Shown: in pieces, positions 27,354 to 35,802 of the stretch | How the letters are laid out: every line of letters begins with the position of its first letter | Numbering within the stretch: position 1 is the stretch's first letter | Assembly: GCA_009844405.1 (NCBI GenBank) | Contig: VYBO01000004.1 | Location: 1-45,418, forward strand | From: Acidimicrobiaceae bacterium | GTDB lineage: Bacteria; Actinomycetota; Acidimicrobiia; Acidimicrobiales; Aldehydirespiratoraceae | Direction: 5' to 3' | DNA length: 45,418 nucleotides | Notes under the pieces: model-generated | Databases searched by the model: none | What the model was told of the DNA's origin: nothing | The model's input: only the letters and a program-made list of their open reading frames with translations | Translations under genes and position numbers: made by a program

Positions 27354-28907
27354 ATGACACGCACAGAACAGTCCAAGACCCGCCGACCAAAGTATGAGCC
27401 CACCGACCGGGAGCGGTCAGTCCTCGATCAAGTCGAGAACCCGCGCTACGACCGGCAGATCGTCAACGGCCTGGACCCGTTCATCCACGACGGCGCGCCC
27501 GCCGACATGGATGGCTTCTACACACCGGAGGAGCTGGCCGAACTGCGAGAACTCCGCGGGACCGACCGCGACGTCGAGGCCCGGATGCCGGTGAAGATCA
27601 CCCGCCACTACTTCGAGATGGCCAGGGTCAGTCCGGCCCTCCAGAAGCTCGTCAAGGCCTCGGCCGACGAGACCGCCAACCTCGAGGGCGATGAGGACCC
27701 TGCCGGGCAGCTCGACTACAGCCCGGTCGAGGGACTGCTCCACAAGTACGAGATGGCGCTGCTGTACGTGATCTCCACCTGCTCGGCCCACTGCCGGTTC
27801 TGCTACCGGGAGGAACTGATAGCCCGAAAGGACGTCGCGCGGGCCGACGGCACCGTCAAGAAGAAGGGCCTGGCCCAGCTCAAGGAAGTGACCGACTACA
27901 TCAGGGGCCACAACGCCGCGGTCACCAGCAACGGGGGCGCACACCCCGAGACCGGGCGTCCCAAGCTGCGCGAGGTACTGCTCTCAGGCGGCGATCCGAT
28001 GGTGCTGCCCAACTCCAAGCTCGCCGGCTGGTTCACCGCACTGGCCGAGGCCGGGGTGGAGGTGATCCGAGTGGGCACCAAGGAGCTGGCCTTCCACCCC
28101 GACCGGTTCGACGACGCGTTCATGTCGATGCTCGACCGGTTCCACGAGGTCTACCCCGACGTGTCGCTCCGTCTGATGGTCCACTTCAACCATCCCGACG
28201 AGCTGCTGATCAAGGTTGGCGACGGCGAATACGCCAAGGGCGAGAACGGCCAGTACCAGTGGCATCCCAGCGTCAAGCGCGCCGTGGACGCGGTCACCTC
28301 CAGGGGCTGGATCTGCGTCGAGAACCAGTCGCCGATCATCAGGGGCGTCAACGACGACCCCGACGCCCTCAGGATCCTGCAGCGGACTCTCAAGGCGGCC
28401 CGGATCGAGAACCACTACTTCTTCGGCGGGCGCAACATCGTCGCCTACAAGGCGTTCAACGTGCCCATCGAGACCGCCTGGCGCATCCTCAACGAGTCCC
28501 AGCGGGGACTGTCGGGAGTGGAGGCCCACGCCCGGCTGACCGTGGTGCACTTCAAGGGCAAGACGGAGGTGGCGGCGGTCACCGACGGGCCCATCGAGGG
28601 CCTGCCCGGCGCCGAGAACGGCGTGGTGGTGTTCAAGGTGCTCCGCAGCCCGGCCGGCGCAGGCGACCGGGGCAAGACGGCCATCGTCGGACGCAACCCC
28701 GAAGCCCTGTGGTTCGACGACTACGACGACAGGGTCATCGTGGACGAGGCCGGCCTGTTCAACTTCCAGAGGCCCCAGAGAGTGCGGATACCGGTCGTTC
28801 GGGAGGGGTCGAACTCTGCGGGACCGCCTCGCCGCACGCCGGCCGAGCGCCACCGCGACGAGGAGATCCACAAGCACCGGACTCCGGTCCAGCCCCGCAA
28901 ATCCTGA
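27354..28907 (+). CDS. KamA-family radical SAM aminomutase-like enzyme
   Basis: This 517-aa protein has the radical SAM cluster motif 'CSAHCRFCYREELI' (CxxxCxxC). The SAM-binding 'LLSGGDPMVLP' and the family stretch 'RLMVHFNHPDEL' follow the pattern of lysine 2,3-aminomutases and relatives. It is longer than clostridial KamA (about 416 aa) because of a distinct N-terminus and a C-terminal tail. These enzymes need PLP, SAM and a 4Fe-4S cluster and move an amino group from C2 to C3. I cannot tell lysine from glutamate or other substrates. ATG 27354 follows GAGG; an in-frame TTG at 27342 is weaker. No acetyltransferase partner for beta-lysine osmolyte synthesis is adjacent. Confidence 0.88.
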   Translation: MTRTEQSKTRRPKYEPTDRERSVLDQVENPRYDRQIVNGLDPFIHDGAPADMDGFYTPEELAELRELRGTDRDVEARMPVKITRHYFEMARVSPALQKLVKASADETANLEGDEDPAGQLDYSPVEGLLHKYEMALLYVISTCSAHCRFCYREELIARKDVARADGTVKKKGLAQLKEVTDYIRGHNAAVTSNGGAHPETGRPKLREVLLSGGDPMVLPNSKLAGWFTALAEAGVEVIRVGTKELAFHPDRFDDAFMSMLDRFHEVYPDVSLRLMVHFNHPDELLIKVGDGEYAKGENGQYQWHPSVKRAVDAVTSRGWICVENQSPIIRGVNDDPDALRILQRTLKAARIENHYFFGGRNIVAYKAFNVPIETAWRILNESQRGLSGVEAHARLTVVHFKGKTEVAAVTDGPIEGLPGAENGVVVFKVLRSPAGAGDRGKTAIVGRNPEALWFDDYDDRVIVDEAGLFNFQRPQRVRIPVVREGSNSAGPPRRTPAERHRDEEIHKHRTPVQPRKS

Positions 28908-29010
28908 GGCCGAGCGAAGCGAGGCCCCGGCCCGAGCGGCCCGCGAGCGGAGCGAACAAGAGCGGAATCCCGGCCCGAGCGGCCCGCGGGCGGAGCGAAC
29001 AAGAGCGGAC
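28908..29010. repeat. Intergenic repeat family, inverted double copy
   Basis: Two tandem units in the opposite orientation to the other copies: GGCCCGAGCGGCCCGCGAGC followed by GGAGCGAACAAGAGCGGAA, then again GGCCCGAGCGGCCCGCGGGC and GGAGCGAACAAGAGCGGA. They fill the gap between the convergent KamA-like and flavoprotein genes. Confidence 0.9.
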
Positions 29011-29032
29011 GACACTGACTGGGTAGAGGTGG

Positions 29033-30283
29033 TCAGGCCGCCGCCAGCGAGTCGAGGTGGCCGGCCAGGTGGGAGACGAGGTCCCGGCTGTCGTCGCCGG
29101 CGCCGTGGATGAAGCTCGACTTGCGTCGACGCAGGAAGTTCAGCCCCATGACGTAGAGGCCACCGGACCCGGTCACGACGCCGCCGTCGTGGCGGATCTG
29201 GCCCTTTTGGTCGAGCACCGGCACGTCGAGCCACGAGTAGTCGGGCCTGAAGCCGGTGGCCCAGATGATGGTGCGGACCCTCCCGCCGGCCAGATCCAGC
29301 CGCAGCGGCGGTGACGGCGGGACCCGGGTGGGCGCGAACCGCTCCGGCGGTCCCACCGCATCGACGCGGCTCTCCGCCGCCCACTCGTCGAAGGTGTCGA
29401 GGAGCCGGTCCAGCTTCAGATCGGCCAACTCGCACTTGTTGGTCAGCGATCCCGACAGCAACGCCTCAGTGCCCCGCAGCGCCGCGAGCCGTCCCACTAG
29501 ACTCACGCCTTGATCGGTGAGGGCATTGAGGTCGAGCGTGGCCCGCTCAGGGGTGCCCACCAGCTGCGGCGACGGGGTTCGGCGCACCCGCACGACATCG
29601 TCGACCTCGTCGTAGCGCTCGTCGAACAGGCCCGACCGCTCCATCCACCACAGGATGTCGCGACCCCGGTACAGCCGGGGCATGCGCACATGCTCGCCGA
29701 CCGCCACGGTGACGGGACGGCCGGAGCGGCGCACCTCGTCGGCGATCTGGACGCCGGTGGCCGAGGCGCCCACCACCAGCACCCCGCCGGGAGCCAGCGC
29801 GGCCGGGTTGCGGTATTCGAACGCGCTCATAGCGGTCACCGACGCCGGTGGCGCACCGCCCAGCTCCGGCACCTTGGCGACGTTGAAGCCACCTGAGGCC
29901 AGCACCACGGTCTTGCATTCCCAGCGGCCCTTGTCGGTGTCGACGATGTAGCCGGCGCCCGCCGAGCGCACCGAGGTGACCGTCGTGCCCGTCCTGACCG
30001 GAGCGTCGACCAGCGTCGCGTAGTCCGCCATGAACCGGACGACCTCCGGCATCGACATGAAGCCGTCGGGGTCGCGGCCGCCGTGGGCCCCGTAGTCGTA
30101 GCCGGGCAGCCGGCTCTGCCAGTTGGGGGTCAGCAGACGCAGAGAATCCCAGCGCTGGGTCCGCCAGGAGTTGGCGACCTCGCCCCGCTCGATCACGACG
30201 TGATCGATGGAGCGCTCGGTGAGGCGTCGGCTGACGGCCAGGCCGGAGTGCCCGGCCCCCACAACGACAGTGGTTGTCTTCAT
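29033..30283 (-). CDS. FMO-like NAD(P)/FAD-dependent oxidoreductase
   Basis: A 416-aa flavoprotein with two dinucleotide-binding motifs: 'VVVGAGHSGLAVSRRL' at the N-terminus for FAD and 'VLVVGASATGVQIADEV' near the middle for NADPH. A C-terminal 'TIIWATGFRPDYSWLD' matches the ATG motif of flavin-containing monooxygenases and YpdA/CzcO-like oxidoreductases. It probably oxidises a small S- or N-containing compound or reduces a thiol, but nothing fixes the substrate. ATG 30283 begins directly at the FAD strand. The OsmC gene lies 39 bases upstream in the same direction and may be cotranscribed. Confidence 0.88.
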   Translation of the reverse strand: MKTTTVVVGAGHSGLAVSRRLTERSIDHVVIERGEVANSWRTQRWDSLRLLTPNWQSRLPGYDYGAHGGRDPDGFMSMPEVVRFMADYATLVDAPVRTGTTVTSVRSAGAGYIVDTDKGRWECKTVVLASGGFNVAKVPELGGAPPASVTAMSAFEYRNPAALAPGGVLVVGASATGVQIADEVRRSGRPVTVAVGEHVRMPRLYRGRDILWWMERSGLFDERYDEVDDVVRVRRTPSPQLVGTPERATLDLNALTDQGVSLVGRLAALRGTEALLSGSLTNKCELADLKLDRLLDTFDEWAAESRVDAVGPPERFAPTRVPPSPPLRLDLAGGRVRTIIWATGFRPDYSWLDVPVLDQKGQIRHDGGVVTGSGGLYVMGLNFLRRRKSSFIHGAGDDSRDLVSHLAGHLDSLAAA

Positions 30284-30322
30284 GAATTCGCCAACGACCC
30301 CCCAACGGGGGCCGGGTCCGGG

Positions 30323-30877
30323 CTAGTTGACCTCGACGCTCACGTTGGTCGGGTTGGTGATGATGTCGTAGACGGCCGACCGCTTCTGGGACTGGGCCAC
30401 CAGCGCCCTGATCTCGTCGGGGCTGGCGTCGGCGTCGATGTCATAGGAGACCTTGACGTCGTTGAACCCGTTGCGCACGTCCGGGTCGCCGCCGAGGATG
30501 CCGAGGATGTCCATGCTGCCCTCCAGCGTGGCCTTGACCGATCGCAGCTGGATCTCGCGGTTCTGGGCGACCGCGGCCACCCCGGCGGTGAGGCAGCTGG
30601 CCAGGCCGGCCAGGACCAGCTCGACCGGCGTGGCCGCGTTGTCCTCGGCCCCGAACACCAGGGGGTGATCGGCCTCGAAGGTGAAGGTCGAGCGATGCTG
30701 GTGCTCCTCGCCGAGCCCGTGGTAGCTGTCGACCGAGGAGCGGCTGTGGGTGCCGTTCAACCACTCATTGGTGGCCTTCCAGGTGAACTGGGCCGCCTCG
30801 CGTGCCTCGGTGAGGGCGTTGCGGGCGCCCAGCAGGTGTTCGACGTTAACGCCGTTGTCGACGTTTGCGCTGGTCAT
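30323..30877 (-). CDS. OsmC-family protein
   Basis: The 184-aa protein has the OsmC pattern 'FEADHPLVFGAEDNAATPVELVLAGLASCLTAG' in its middle part, including one peroxidatic-type cysteine. The second conserved cysteine is replaced: the usual C-P-V position reads 'QKRSAVYDIITNPTNV'. With only one cysteine it belongs to the branch whose hydroperoxidase activity is doubtful. ATG 30877 is followed by a long N-terminal helix. The 160 bases upstream, to the methyltransferase stop, contain no gene and must hold its promoter. Confidence 0.88.
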   Translation of the reverse strand: MTSANVDNGVNVEHLLGARNALTEAREAAQFTWKATNEWLNGTHSRSSVDSYHGLGEEHQHRSTFTFEADHPLVFGAEDNAATPVELVLAGLASCLTAGVAAVAQNREIQLRSVKATLEGSMDILGILGGDPDVRNGFNDVKVSYDIDADASPDEIRALVAQSQKRSAVYDIITNPTNVSVEVN

Positions 30878-31037
30878 CGGGTTGCTGCCTCCTGTATTGA
30901 TGGTGTTGACTCACCGGAGCTGCGGGCCGGGTCGCGGACCGCGATCGCAACGGTGACAGTGCAATCTAGAGGCGAGTTTTCGAAATCCCGACATACTCGA
31001 TCAACTTTTCAGGGAATTGGACGGGGCAGCCTGGGGC

Positions 31038-32081
31038 CTAGAGAGGCTTGCGGGCCAGGAAACAGTACAGGGGCGTGAAGATCCCTGACCGGCCGCCGGC
31101 GGTGTAGGCGCCGGCGGCTCTGTCCAGCATCTTGACCACATCCGCGGAGCCCTTCGGCAGGATCCTCAGCAGCTCGGCCAGCCTGGACCCCCCGCCGGCC
31201 GTCTTGCGGCCCAGCGGAACCCCGACCAGGGAATTGCCCAACGTCCTGCTCCATGTCTCCAGGGGCTGGTACCACGGCGTGATCGAGCCGTTCTCCTCCG
31301 CGCCCCGGTCCATCCCCTCGATGATCTCGAAACCCACCGATACGAGCATCCGGTCCACCTCGCCGAACGTCGCGATCTCGGCGAGCGCGATGCCGTGCAT
31401 GAGGTCCTGCTTCATGGCCAGGTGCCGTTCGTCGCCGGGATCGAACCGGTCCGTCATGCACATCTCCTGGCCCCAGAAGAGGCCTCCGGGCTTCAGCACG
31501 CGGTAGATCTCGGCGAACGCTCCCTCCTTGTCGGGTGCATGGCAGGTCGACTCGATGGCGTAGCCGCGGTCGAATGTGCCGTCGGCCACGGCCGCCATGT
31601 CCATGAAGCTGCACACCAGGTAGTCGACCATGTGGTCGAGCCCGGCCTCGGCGTTCAACGACCTCGCCCTGTCCATCTGGATCTCATTGATGTTGACCCC
31701 GACGACCCGGACGCCAGCCTCCGAGACGACCCGGCGCATCGGGCCGCCGACCCCGCAACCGATATCGACCACCGTCATGCCCTCGCGCAGCTCCAGCTTG
31801 TCGATCATCAGCCGCTGGTGACGGATCTTGGAGTCCTTCACGCTCTCGCCGGGCGACAGCGGCGCGAAGTGCAGGGACTCGCCCCAACCCCACACCATCA
31901 GCGCGTTGCTGATGTCGTAGTACTCCTTGACGGTCTCGGTGTGGTCGTAGTCGGCCGCGTCGGCACCCCGCTCCGACGCTCGGTCGAGCCAACCGTCGAA
32001 GCGCCGTATCCGGCGGGCTACTCCCCCCTCGACCCGGTCTGCCGCCCTCAGGCCAGCGAGCACCCGCAACAGCTTGGACAT
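31038..32081 (-). CDS. Sterol 24-C-methyltransferase-like SAM methyltransferase
   Basis: The 347-aa protein matches the sterol/tocopherol methyltransferase layout. 'YYDISNALMVWGWGESLHFAP' (54-74, quoted less its last residue in family comparison) corresponds to the sterol-binding region I of Erg6-like enzymes. SAM motif I is 'VVDIGCGVGGPMRRV' (104-118). 'YAIESTCHAPDKEGAF', 'EIYRVLKPGGLFWGQEMCMT' and a C-terminal domain follow. Bacterial relatives alkylate C-24 of sterols, but some act on other isoprenoids or lipids. No squalene epoxidase or oxidosqualene cyclase is in the window. ATG 32081 is clear. It is a single gene, with its 5' side facing the accessory segment. Confidence 0.82.
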   Translation of the reverse strand: MSKLLRVLAGLRAADRVEGGVARRIRRFDGWLDRASERGADAADYDHTETVKEYYDISNALMVWGWGESLHFAPLSPGESVKDSKIRHQRLMIDKLELREGMTVVDIGCGVGGPMRRVVSEAGVRVVGVNINEIQMDRARSLNAEAGLDHMVDYLVCSFMDMAAVADGTFDRGYAIESTCHAPDKEGAFAEIYRVLKPGGLFWGQEMCMTDRFDPGDERHLAMKQDLMHGIALAEIATFGEVDRMLVSVGFEIIEGMDRGAEENGSITPWYQPLETWSRTLGNSLVGVPLGRKTAGGGSRLAELLRILPKGSADVVKMLDRAAGAYTAGGRSGIFTPLYCFLARKPL

Positions 32082-32113
32082 TCGCTCAAGCCTAGAGGCG
32101 GGGCTCGGAGGAG

Positions 32114-32250
32114 TGCATCAGCGCCTGCAGGGCGTTGAAGGCCACCCCGGCCACCAGCGGGTGGACCAGGCGGCGGATGACCTTGGCCGAGCGCGAGCCG
32201 TCGACCAAGATCAGCCGGGCCAGCCACTCGGGCACGGCCATCAGCAGCAG
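32114..32250 (-). pseudogene. Duplicated fragment of ctaG
   Basis: These 137 bases match 36291-36427 in the intact ctaG gene with only about five differences and no gap. On the minus strand they encode the stretch from 'LLMAVPEWLARL' to 'NALQALMH', part of two membrane helices. Both ends stop abruptly; the right end runs into a triplet run of six CAG units where ctaG has three. The fragment has no start or other ctaG sequence around it. It forms a direct repeat with the real gene, bracketing about 4.2 kb of accessory DNA. Confidence 0.88.
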
Positions 32251-32478
32251 CAGCAGCAGCGGCACAGCAAGGATCAGCCCGGCTTTAAGCGCCTCAGATC
32301 AGGCCAGACACGCCCCATCGAGGCGTGGGGTTCCACAATAATGCTGAAAGCGCACCCAGCGAGCTCCTCCCCGACAAGCCCCTCGGTTCACGCTACTCGA
32401 CATTGCGAGAATTGTCCCGATCCGATCCACGACGTACATATCTCGCAGCCAACGAACGCTGCGAGTGGCCTGCGCAAC

Positions 32479-32507
32479 TTGACTCCTGTCTCACCATGGC
32501 CCATAAA
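32479..32507 (+). promoter_or_regulatory. Sigma-70-type promoter of the secreted-protein gene
   Basis: TTGACT (32479-32484), a 17-base spacer and CATAAA (32502-32507) match the housekeeping consensus in nine of twelve positions. Transcription would start at about 32514, leaving a 30-base leader with AAGGAG eight bases before ATG 32544. Confidence 0.55.
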
Positions 32508-32543
32508 GACATCCCAGAGTAACCGATGCAAGGAGAACGAGCG

Positions 32544-33176
32544 ATGACTTGGCTTCGACAACACATCAAAAACCTGTGTAGGACAAGCACAATCACTCTA
32601 GGCGCAACCATCATTCTAAGCATAGTGGTCGCCGTATGGTCCATTCCACCAACTGCAGGAGCAACAGAGCCTGCTATCCCTGATGTCAGCGATGTCGCTG
32701 TCTCTCTAGCCTCAATTGGTGGGAATAGCATGCCGTCTCTTCCTGTTCCACCCCATGTACCCCCCAGTCATAATGACACCAGCGGAACGATGAACAACGC
32801 TTCGACAACGCAGTTTTGTGATTATGAGAGCAAGATAGATGATCCGCATATATCCGCAAACGGTACGGACGTCTCAGTCCACGGACACTGGATATATCAC
32901 AACGGAACGTGTTCTACAGCAACGGTTACAATATGGCTCTACCACCTTCGTTGGAATCCATTCAGAGGCTACTATTGGGCCCCCACTGACTCCGACAAAG
33001 TCAGAAATATGCCATCAAACCCGCCCATTCGGGGGCGTGCCAATGCACGCCATAGGTGTCAGACGCAGGATCAGTTAGTTTCATTCTATGCTATCGTCGA
33101 CGTTGACATAGATGACCATTCAGATCCTTCAGACACAGAGGACAGTCAAGAGAACCTAAACTGCGTTCCTTGGTGA
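32544..33176 (+). CDS. Secreted protein of unknown function
   Basis: I do not recognise a family. The 210-aa product has a positively charged N-terminus, a hydrophobic stretch at about 18-33 and an 'AGA' site near residue 38-40, so it is probably exported. Four cysteines in the mature part ('QFCDYE', 'NGTCST', 'RHRCQT', 'LNCVPW') could form two disulfides. 'DVSVHGHWIYHNGTCSTATV' looks like a beta-sandwich strand pair. ATG 32544 has AAGGAG eight bases upstream; an ATG at 32526 lacks this. The codons are much AT-richer than in the flanking genes, a sign of transfer. Confidence 0.7.
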   Translation: MTWLRQHIKNLCRTSTITLGATIILSIVVAVWSIPPTAGATEPAIPDVSDVAVSLASIGGNSMPSLPVPPHVPPSHNDTSGTMNNASTTQFCDYESKIDDPHISANGTDVSVHGHWIYHNGTCSTATVTIWLYHLRWNPFRGYYWAPTDSDKVRNMPSNPPIRGRANARHRCQTQDQLVSFYAIVDVDIDDHSDPSDTEDSQENLNCVPW

Positions 33177-33225
33177 AACTAGCGGCTGACACCTTGAGGA
33201 GCAAGAGAGCAAGGGGGTTGTTCAG

Positions 33226-33873
33226 GTGTTGCGAGTGATGGTCCTTGGTGCTGTCTGCGAACTTAGACCTAACAAGCCTTTGAGTTCGGCAGGAATAACT
33301 GTGAGAGAGTTCGCCGACCTCGACAACGGTCAGCGCGTCTATTGGCGCGAGGATCGTGGATGGTCTGGTTCTACAAGGCTCACAGAGTCGGCATGGCCAG
33401 TGTATAGTGGTCACCAAATGATGCTTGAAACTGTCATGGTGATCGAATCGGAAGATCATCGAGCAGATTCATATATTGAGTATGCATTTGATGGACTGCA
33501 TAGTTTGGAAGTGGAGGTTGATCCAGCCTCCCTATATTCTGCTCCGTTTCGGGTCGAACATGGTCCTCATCTGGCGGAAGAGTTACGTAGGATCGCCCGA
33601 CGATTCAACCCATTTACCACATCCGAAAGACGGAGTGTGCCTTCAAGGAAGGAGCTCCGTCCTTCGGAGGATCGCAATATCGGCGATCATGCAACTCATG
33701 TGGACTATGATTCAGGCCAAGAGGATCTCCAGATCAATTTGCCCCGAGCATTGTTTCAACAGTTTTCGCAGTATTGCAGTAAGCATCAGGTTACCCGTTC
33801 AGCGGTAGTTCGACTCTTAATTGAGATGCATCTCAGTGGACAGACGACAGACGACATACGGGGAGAGACGTAA
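33226..33873 (+). CDS. Unknown protein with C-terminal ribbon-helix-helix-like domain
   Basis: The 215-aa protein has an unrecognised N-terminal part rich in charged and aromatic residues ('DNGQRVYWREDRGWSGSTR'). Its C-terminus, 'DLQINLPRALFQQFSQYCSK' followed by 'HQVTRSAVVRLLIEMHL', has the strand-helix-helix shape of RHH DNA-binding proteins. The middle is likely a linker. GTG 33226 follows AAGGGGG eight bases upstream. It begins 49 bases after the secreted-protein gene, and the two may form an operon, with this protein a possible regulator. Base composition is AT-rich, as in the previous gene. Confidence 0.6.
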   Translation: MLRVMVLGAVCELRPNKPLSSAGITVREFADLDNGQRVYWREDRGWSGSTRLTESAWPVYSGHQMMLETVMVIESEDHRADSYIEYAFDGLHSLEVEVDPASLYSAPFRVEHGPHLAEELRRIARRFNPFTTSERRSVPSRKELRPSEDRNIGDHATHVDYDSGQEDLQINLPRALFQQFSQYCSKHQVTRSAVVRLLIEMHLSGQTTDDIRGET

Positions 33874-33998
33874 CTAGCCCTGATTGTTCGTGAGGGTGTG
33901 GCGTTCAGGGGGTGCGCGTCCGCGGAAAAGCCCCTCTGGTGTGGGACGATGTGTGGTGATCGGCACATATCGGTTCCACGGGGAGGGGCATCTCCGAG

Positions 33999-34228
33999 AT
34001 GCAGGTTAGCAGCACGCGCGATGTGAGGGTTACGGGCGGCGGCGGACAGGTCGCGGCGCATTCGGGTTTGTTCGCTCTGGGGCGTTTCGCTGATGGTTTG
34101 GGGCTTGGGGAGGCGTTGTCGGCGGCGGTGCCGCCGTGTGGGGAGAGGGCGCCGTTTCATGATCGGGGCAAGGTGCTGGTGCATTTGTTGTTGGTGCTCG
34201 CCGGCGGCGGGGAGACGTGGCACTTCCC
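33999..34228 (+). pseudogene. IS1380-type transposase, N-terminal fragment
   Basis: About 75 codons from ATG 33999 resemble the N-terminus of IS1380-family transposases: 'VTGGGGQVAAHSGLFALGRF', then 'HDRGKVLVHLLLVLAGGGE'. The similarity breaks off at about 34,213-34,228, where IS3-type sequence begins. The C-terminal part of the same kind of transposase reappears at about 35,130. The central catalytic part is missing, so the element is dead. Confidence 0.75.
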
Positions 34229-35128
34229 CCCATTAGCCGGTCAGGTGAATAACGCGGGGGTTCCCGCGCTGTGATGGTAGTGGGCTTCGTACTGGTCCGG
34301 TGTGAGGCACCCGGGCAGGCTGGTGTGACGCCTGGTGGTGTTGTATCGGGCGAGCCACTCAAAGATCGACCGCCGTGCGGTGGCGCGGTCGGGGTAGCGG
34401 CGCCGGTTGACGAGCTCTCGCTTGAGGCTCGAGAAGAACGCCTCGGCGACCGCGTTGTCAGCCGATGACCCGACCCGGCCCACCGATTGGGCGAGCCCCC
34501 AGCCGGTGACCGCGCTGCGCAGGGCCTCAGAGAGGTACTGGCTGCCGTGGTCGGAGTGGAAGATGGTGCCGGCACCGCGGCCCGCTCGATCCCGGCCGGC
34601 CATGTCGAGCGCGGCCTGGACCAGTCGGGTGTCGATGCGGTTGCTCATCGCGTGCCCACCAGACGGCGGCTGCCCACATCGAGCACCACGGCCAAGTACA
34701 GCCAGCCCTCGCCGGTGCGGATGTAGGTGATGTCGGAGGCCCAGGCGCTGTCCGGGGCGCCGGGCGCGAACTGGCGGTTCAGCAGGTCCGGCAGCTTGGG
34801 CTTGTGGCGCGCCGGGATGGTGGTGCGCTTGGGCCGCCGTGGCCGGATACCGGCGATGTGATGGGCTTTCATCAACCGAGCGACCCGCTTGGCGTTCACC
34901 CGGCGGCCCCGGGCATGCAGCTCCGCGGTCACCCGAGGCGACCCATAGGTCCCGTCGGAGCTGGCCCAGATCTCACGTATCTCAGCCACCAATGCCGCCT
35001 CGGCGCGCTCACGATCCGTCAGCTCGCATCGATGGGCCCGCCAGTCATAGAACCCCTGGCGGCTCACACCGGCCACGGTGCAGCACAGCGTCGTCGGGAA
35101 CCCCTCGGCCTTCCGGGCAGCGACCCAC
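34229..35128 (-). mobile_element. IS3-family remnant inserted in the IS1380 remnant
   Basis: This segment on the minus strand carries only orfB of an IS3-type element; no orfA is present. It separates the N- and C-terminal fragments of a plus-strand IS1380 transposase. I could not fix terminal inverted repeats or a target duplication, so the ends are approximate. Confidence 0.7.
34241..35127 (-). pseudogene. IS3-family transposase OrfB, frameshifted
   Basis: Upstream part: 'GVSRQGFYDWRAHR', 'YGSPRVTAELHARGRRVN', 'WASDITYIRTGEGWLYLAVV' (first catalytic Asp), ending in 'RRLVGTR' and a stop at 34645. The second part begins 'AMSNRIDTRLVQAALDMAG' and holds 'IFHSDHGSQYLS' and 'NAVAEAFFSSLKRELV' (second Asp, Glu). 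The two parts are in different frames and overlap by four bases at 34645-34648, where a one-base deletion would explain the break of the usual 'RRLVGWAM' region. All three DDE residues survive, but no single protein can be made without frameshifting. Confidence 0.85.
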
Positions 35129-35129
35129 G

Positions 35130-35410
35130 CCGACGGCGACCCCGCCGCACTCGACGCCCACATGCGAGCCCACGCCAAAGTCGAAGACACCATCGCCAGG
35201 CTCAAAGACTCAGGCCTCAAACACATGCCCTTCAGCGACTTCGACGCCAACAGCGCCCGGACCCAACTCGTCGCGCTCAGCCACACACTCGTTCGATGGT
35301 TCCAACAACTCCGCCTCGCGGGCACACAACTCGCCGACGCCGCCCCCAAACGCCTCAGATGGCAACTGTGGCACGCACCCGCGAGGCTCGTGCGCTCAGC
35401 CCGAAGATGG
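35130..35410 (+). pseudogene. IS1380-type transposase, C-terminal fragment
   Basis: On the plus strand 'DPAALDAHMRAHAKVEDTIA' followed by 'RLKDSGLKHMPFSDFDANSA' and 'KRLRWQLWHAPARLVRSARR' match the end of IS1380-type transposases. The fragment begins at the IS3 remnant and ends at about 35,410, where AsnC-regulator sequence starts on the other strand. Confidence 0.75.
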
Positions 35411-35802
35411 ACGAAACTGGGGTCACGCCTGACGTCGTCCAGCGTGACAACGAGATGCTGCCAGTCTCGACACCTGAACTCTACGATCAGGCTGGCACTG
35501 CCCCCTACGGCGACAACGAATGCGGTGTCATGCCGTCGGCCTAGGGAATGCCCGGCCTCCAGTGCACCCCCCGGAACCTCAATGAAGGCGAAAGCGAACA
35601 GGCCATAACCGAGGACCGCGGGGTCCACCCGACCCGCGATCCTGATGCAGCGCGATTCCCGCAGCCGTCGCACCCTCGCCTTCGCCGCTCCCGCCGACAG
35701 GCCCACAGACCTGGCCAAGTCCGAGTAGCTACGGCGCGGGCTCTGAACAAGCTCGCGGATTATCGCCACGTCGATATCGTCGCGAGTCTCGTTAGTAGTC
35801 AC
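35411..35802 (-). pseudogene. Lrp/AsnC-family regulator truncated by the IS remnant
   Basis: From GTG 35802 the frame encodes an AsnC helix-turn-helix ('DDIDVAIIRELVQSPRRSYS', 'GLSAGAAKARVRRLRE') and part of the ligand-binding domain ('FAFIEVPGGALEAGHSLGRR', 'VTLDDVRRDPSFVHL'). After about 130 codons it enters transposase DNA and reads on as an unnatural fusion. The DNA-binding half is intact. The start overlaps the ctaG stop by 11 bases, so it was the last gene of the oxidase operon. Confidence 0.78.

Larger units (their letters stand above)
32082..32543. other. Intergenic region before the accessory segment
   Basis: These 462 bases contain the duplicated ctaG fragment (32114-32250), a CAG triplet run (32242-32259, six units) and the promoter of the secreted-protein gene (32479-32507). 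The remainder changes from GC-rich to AT-richer DNA at about 32,300, and I see no gene in it. Confidence 0.6.

Noticed and set aside
33960..35560. An active transposon at this place
   Set aside because: The IS1380-like gene lacks its middle and the IS3 gene is frameshifted and lacks orfA, so only remnants remain.
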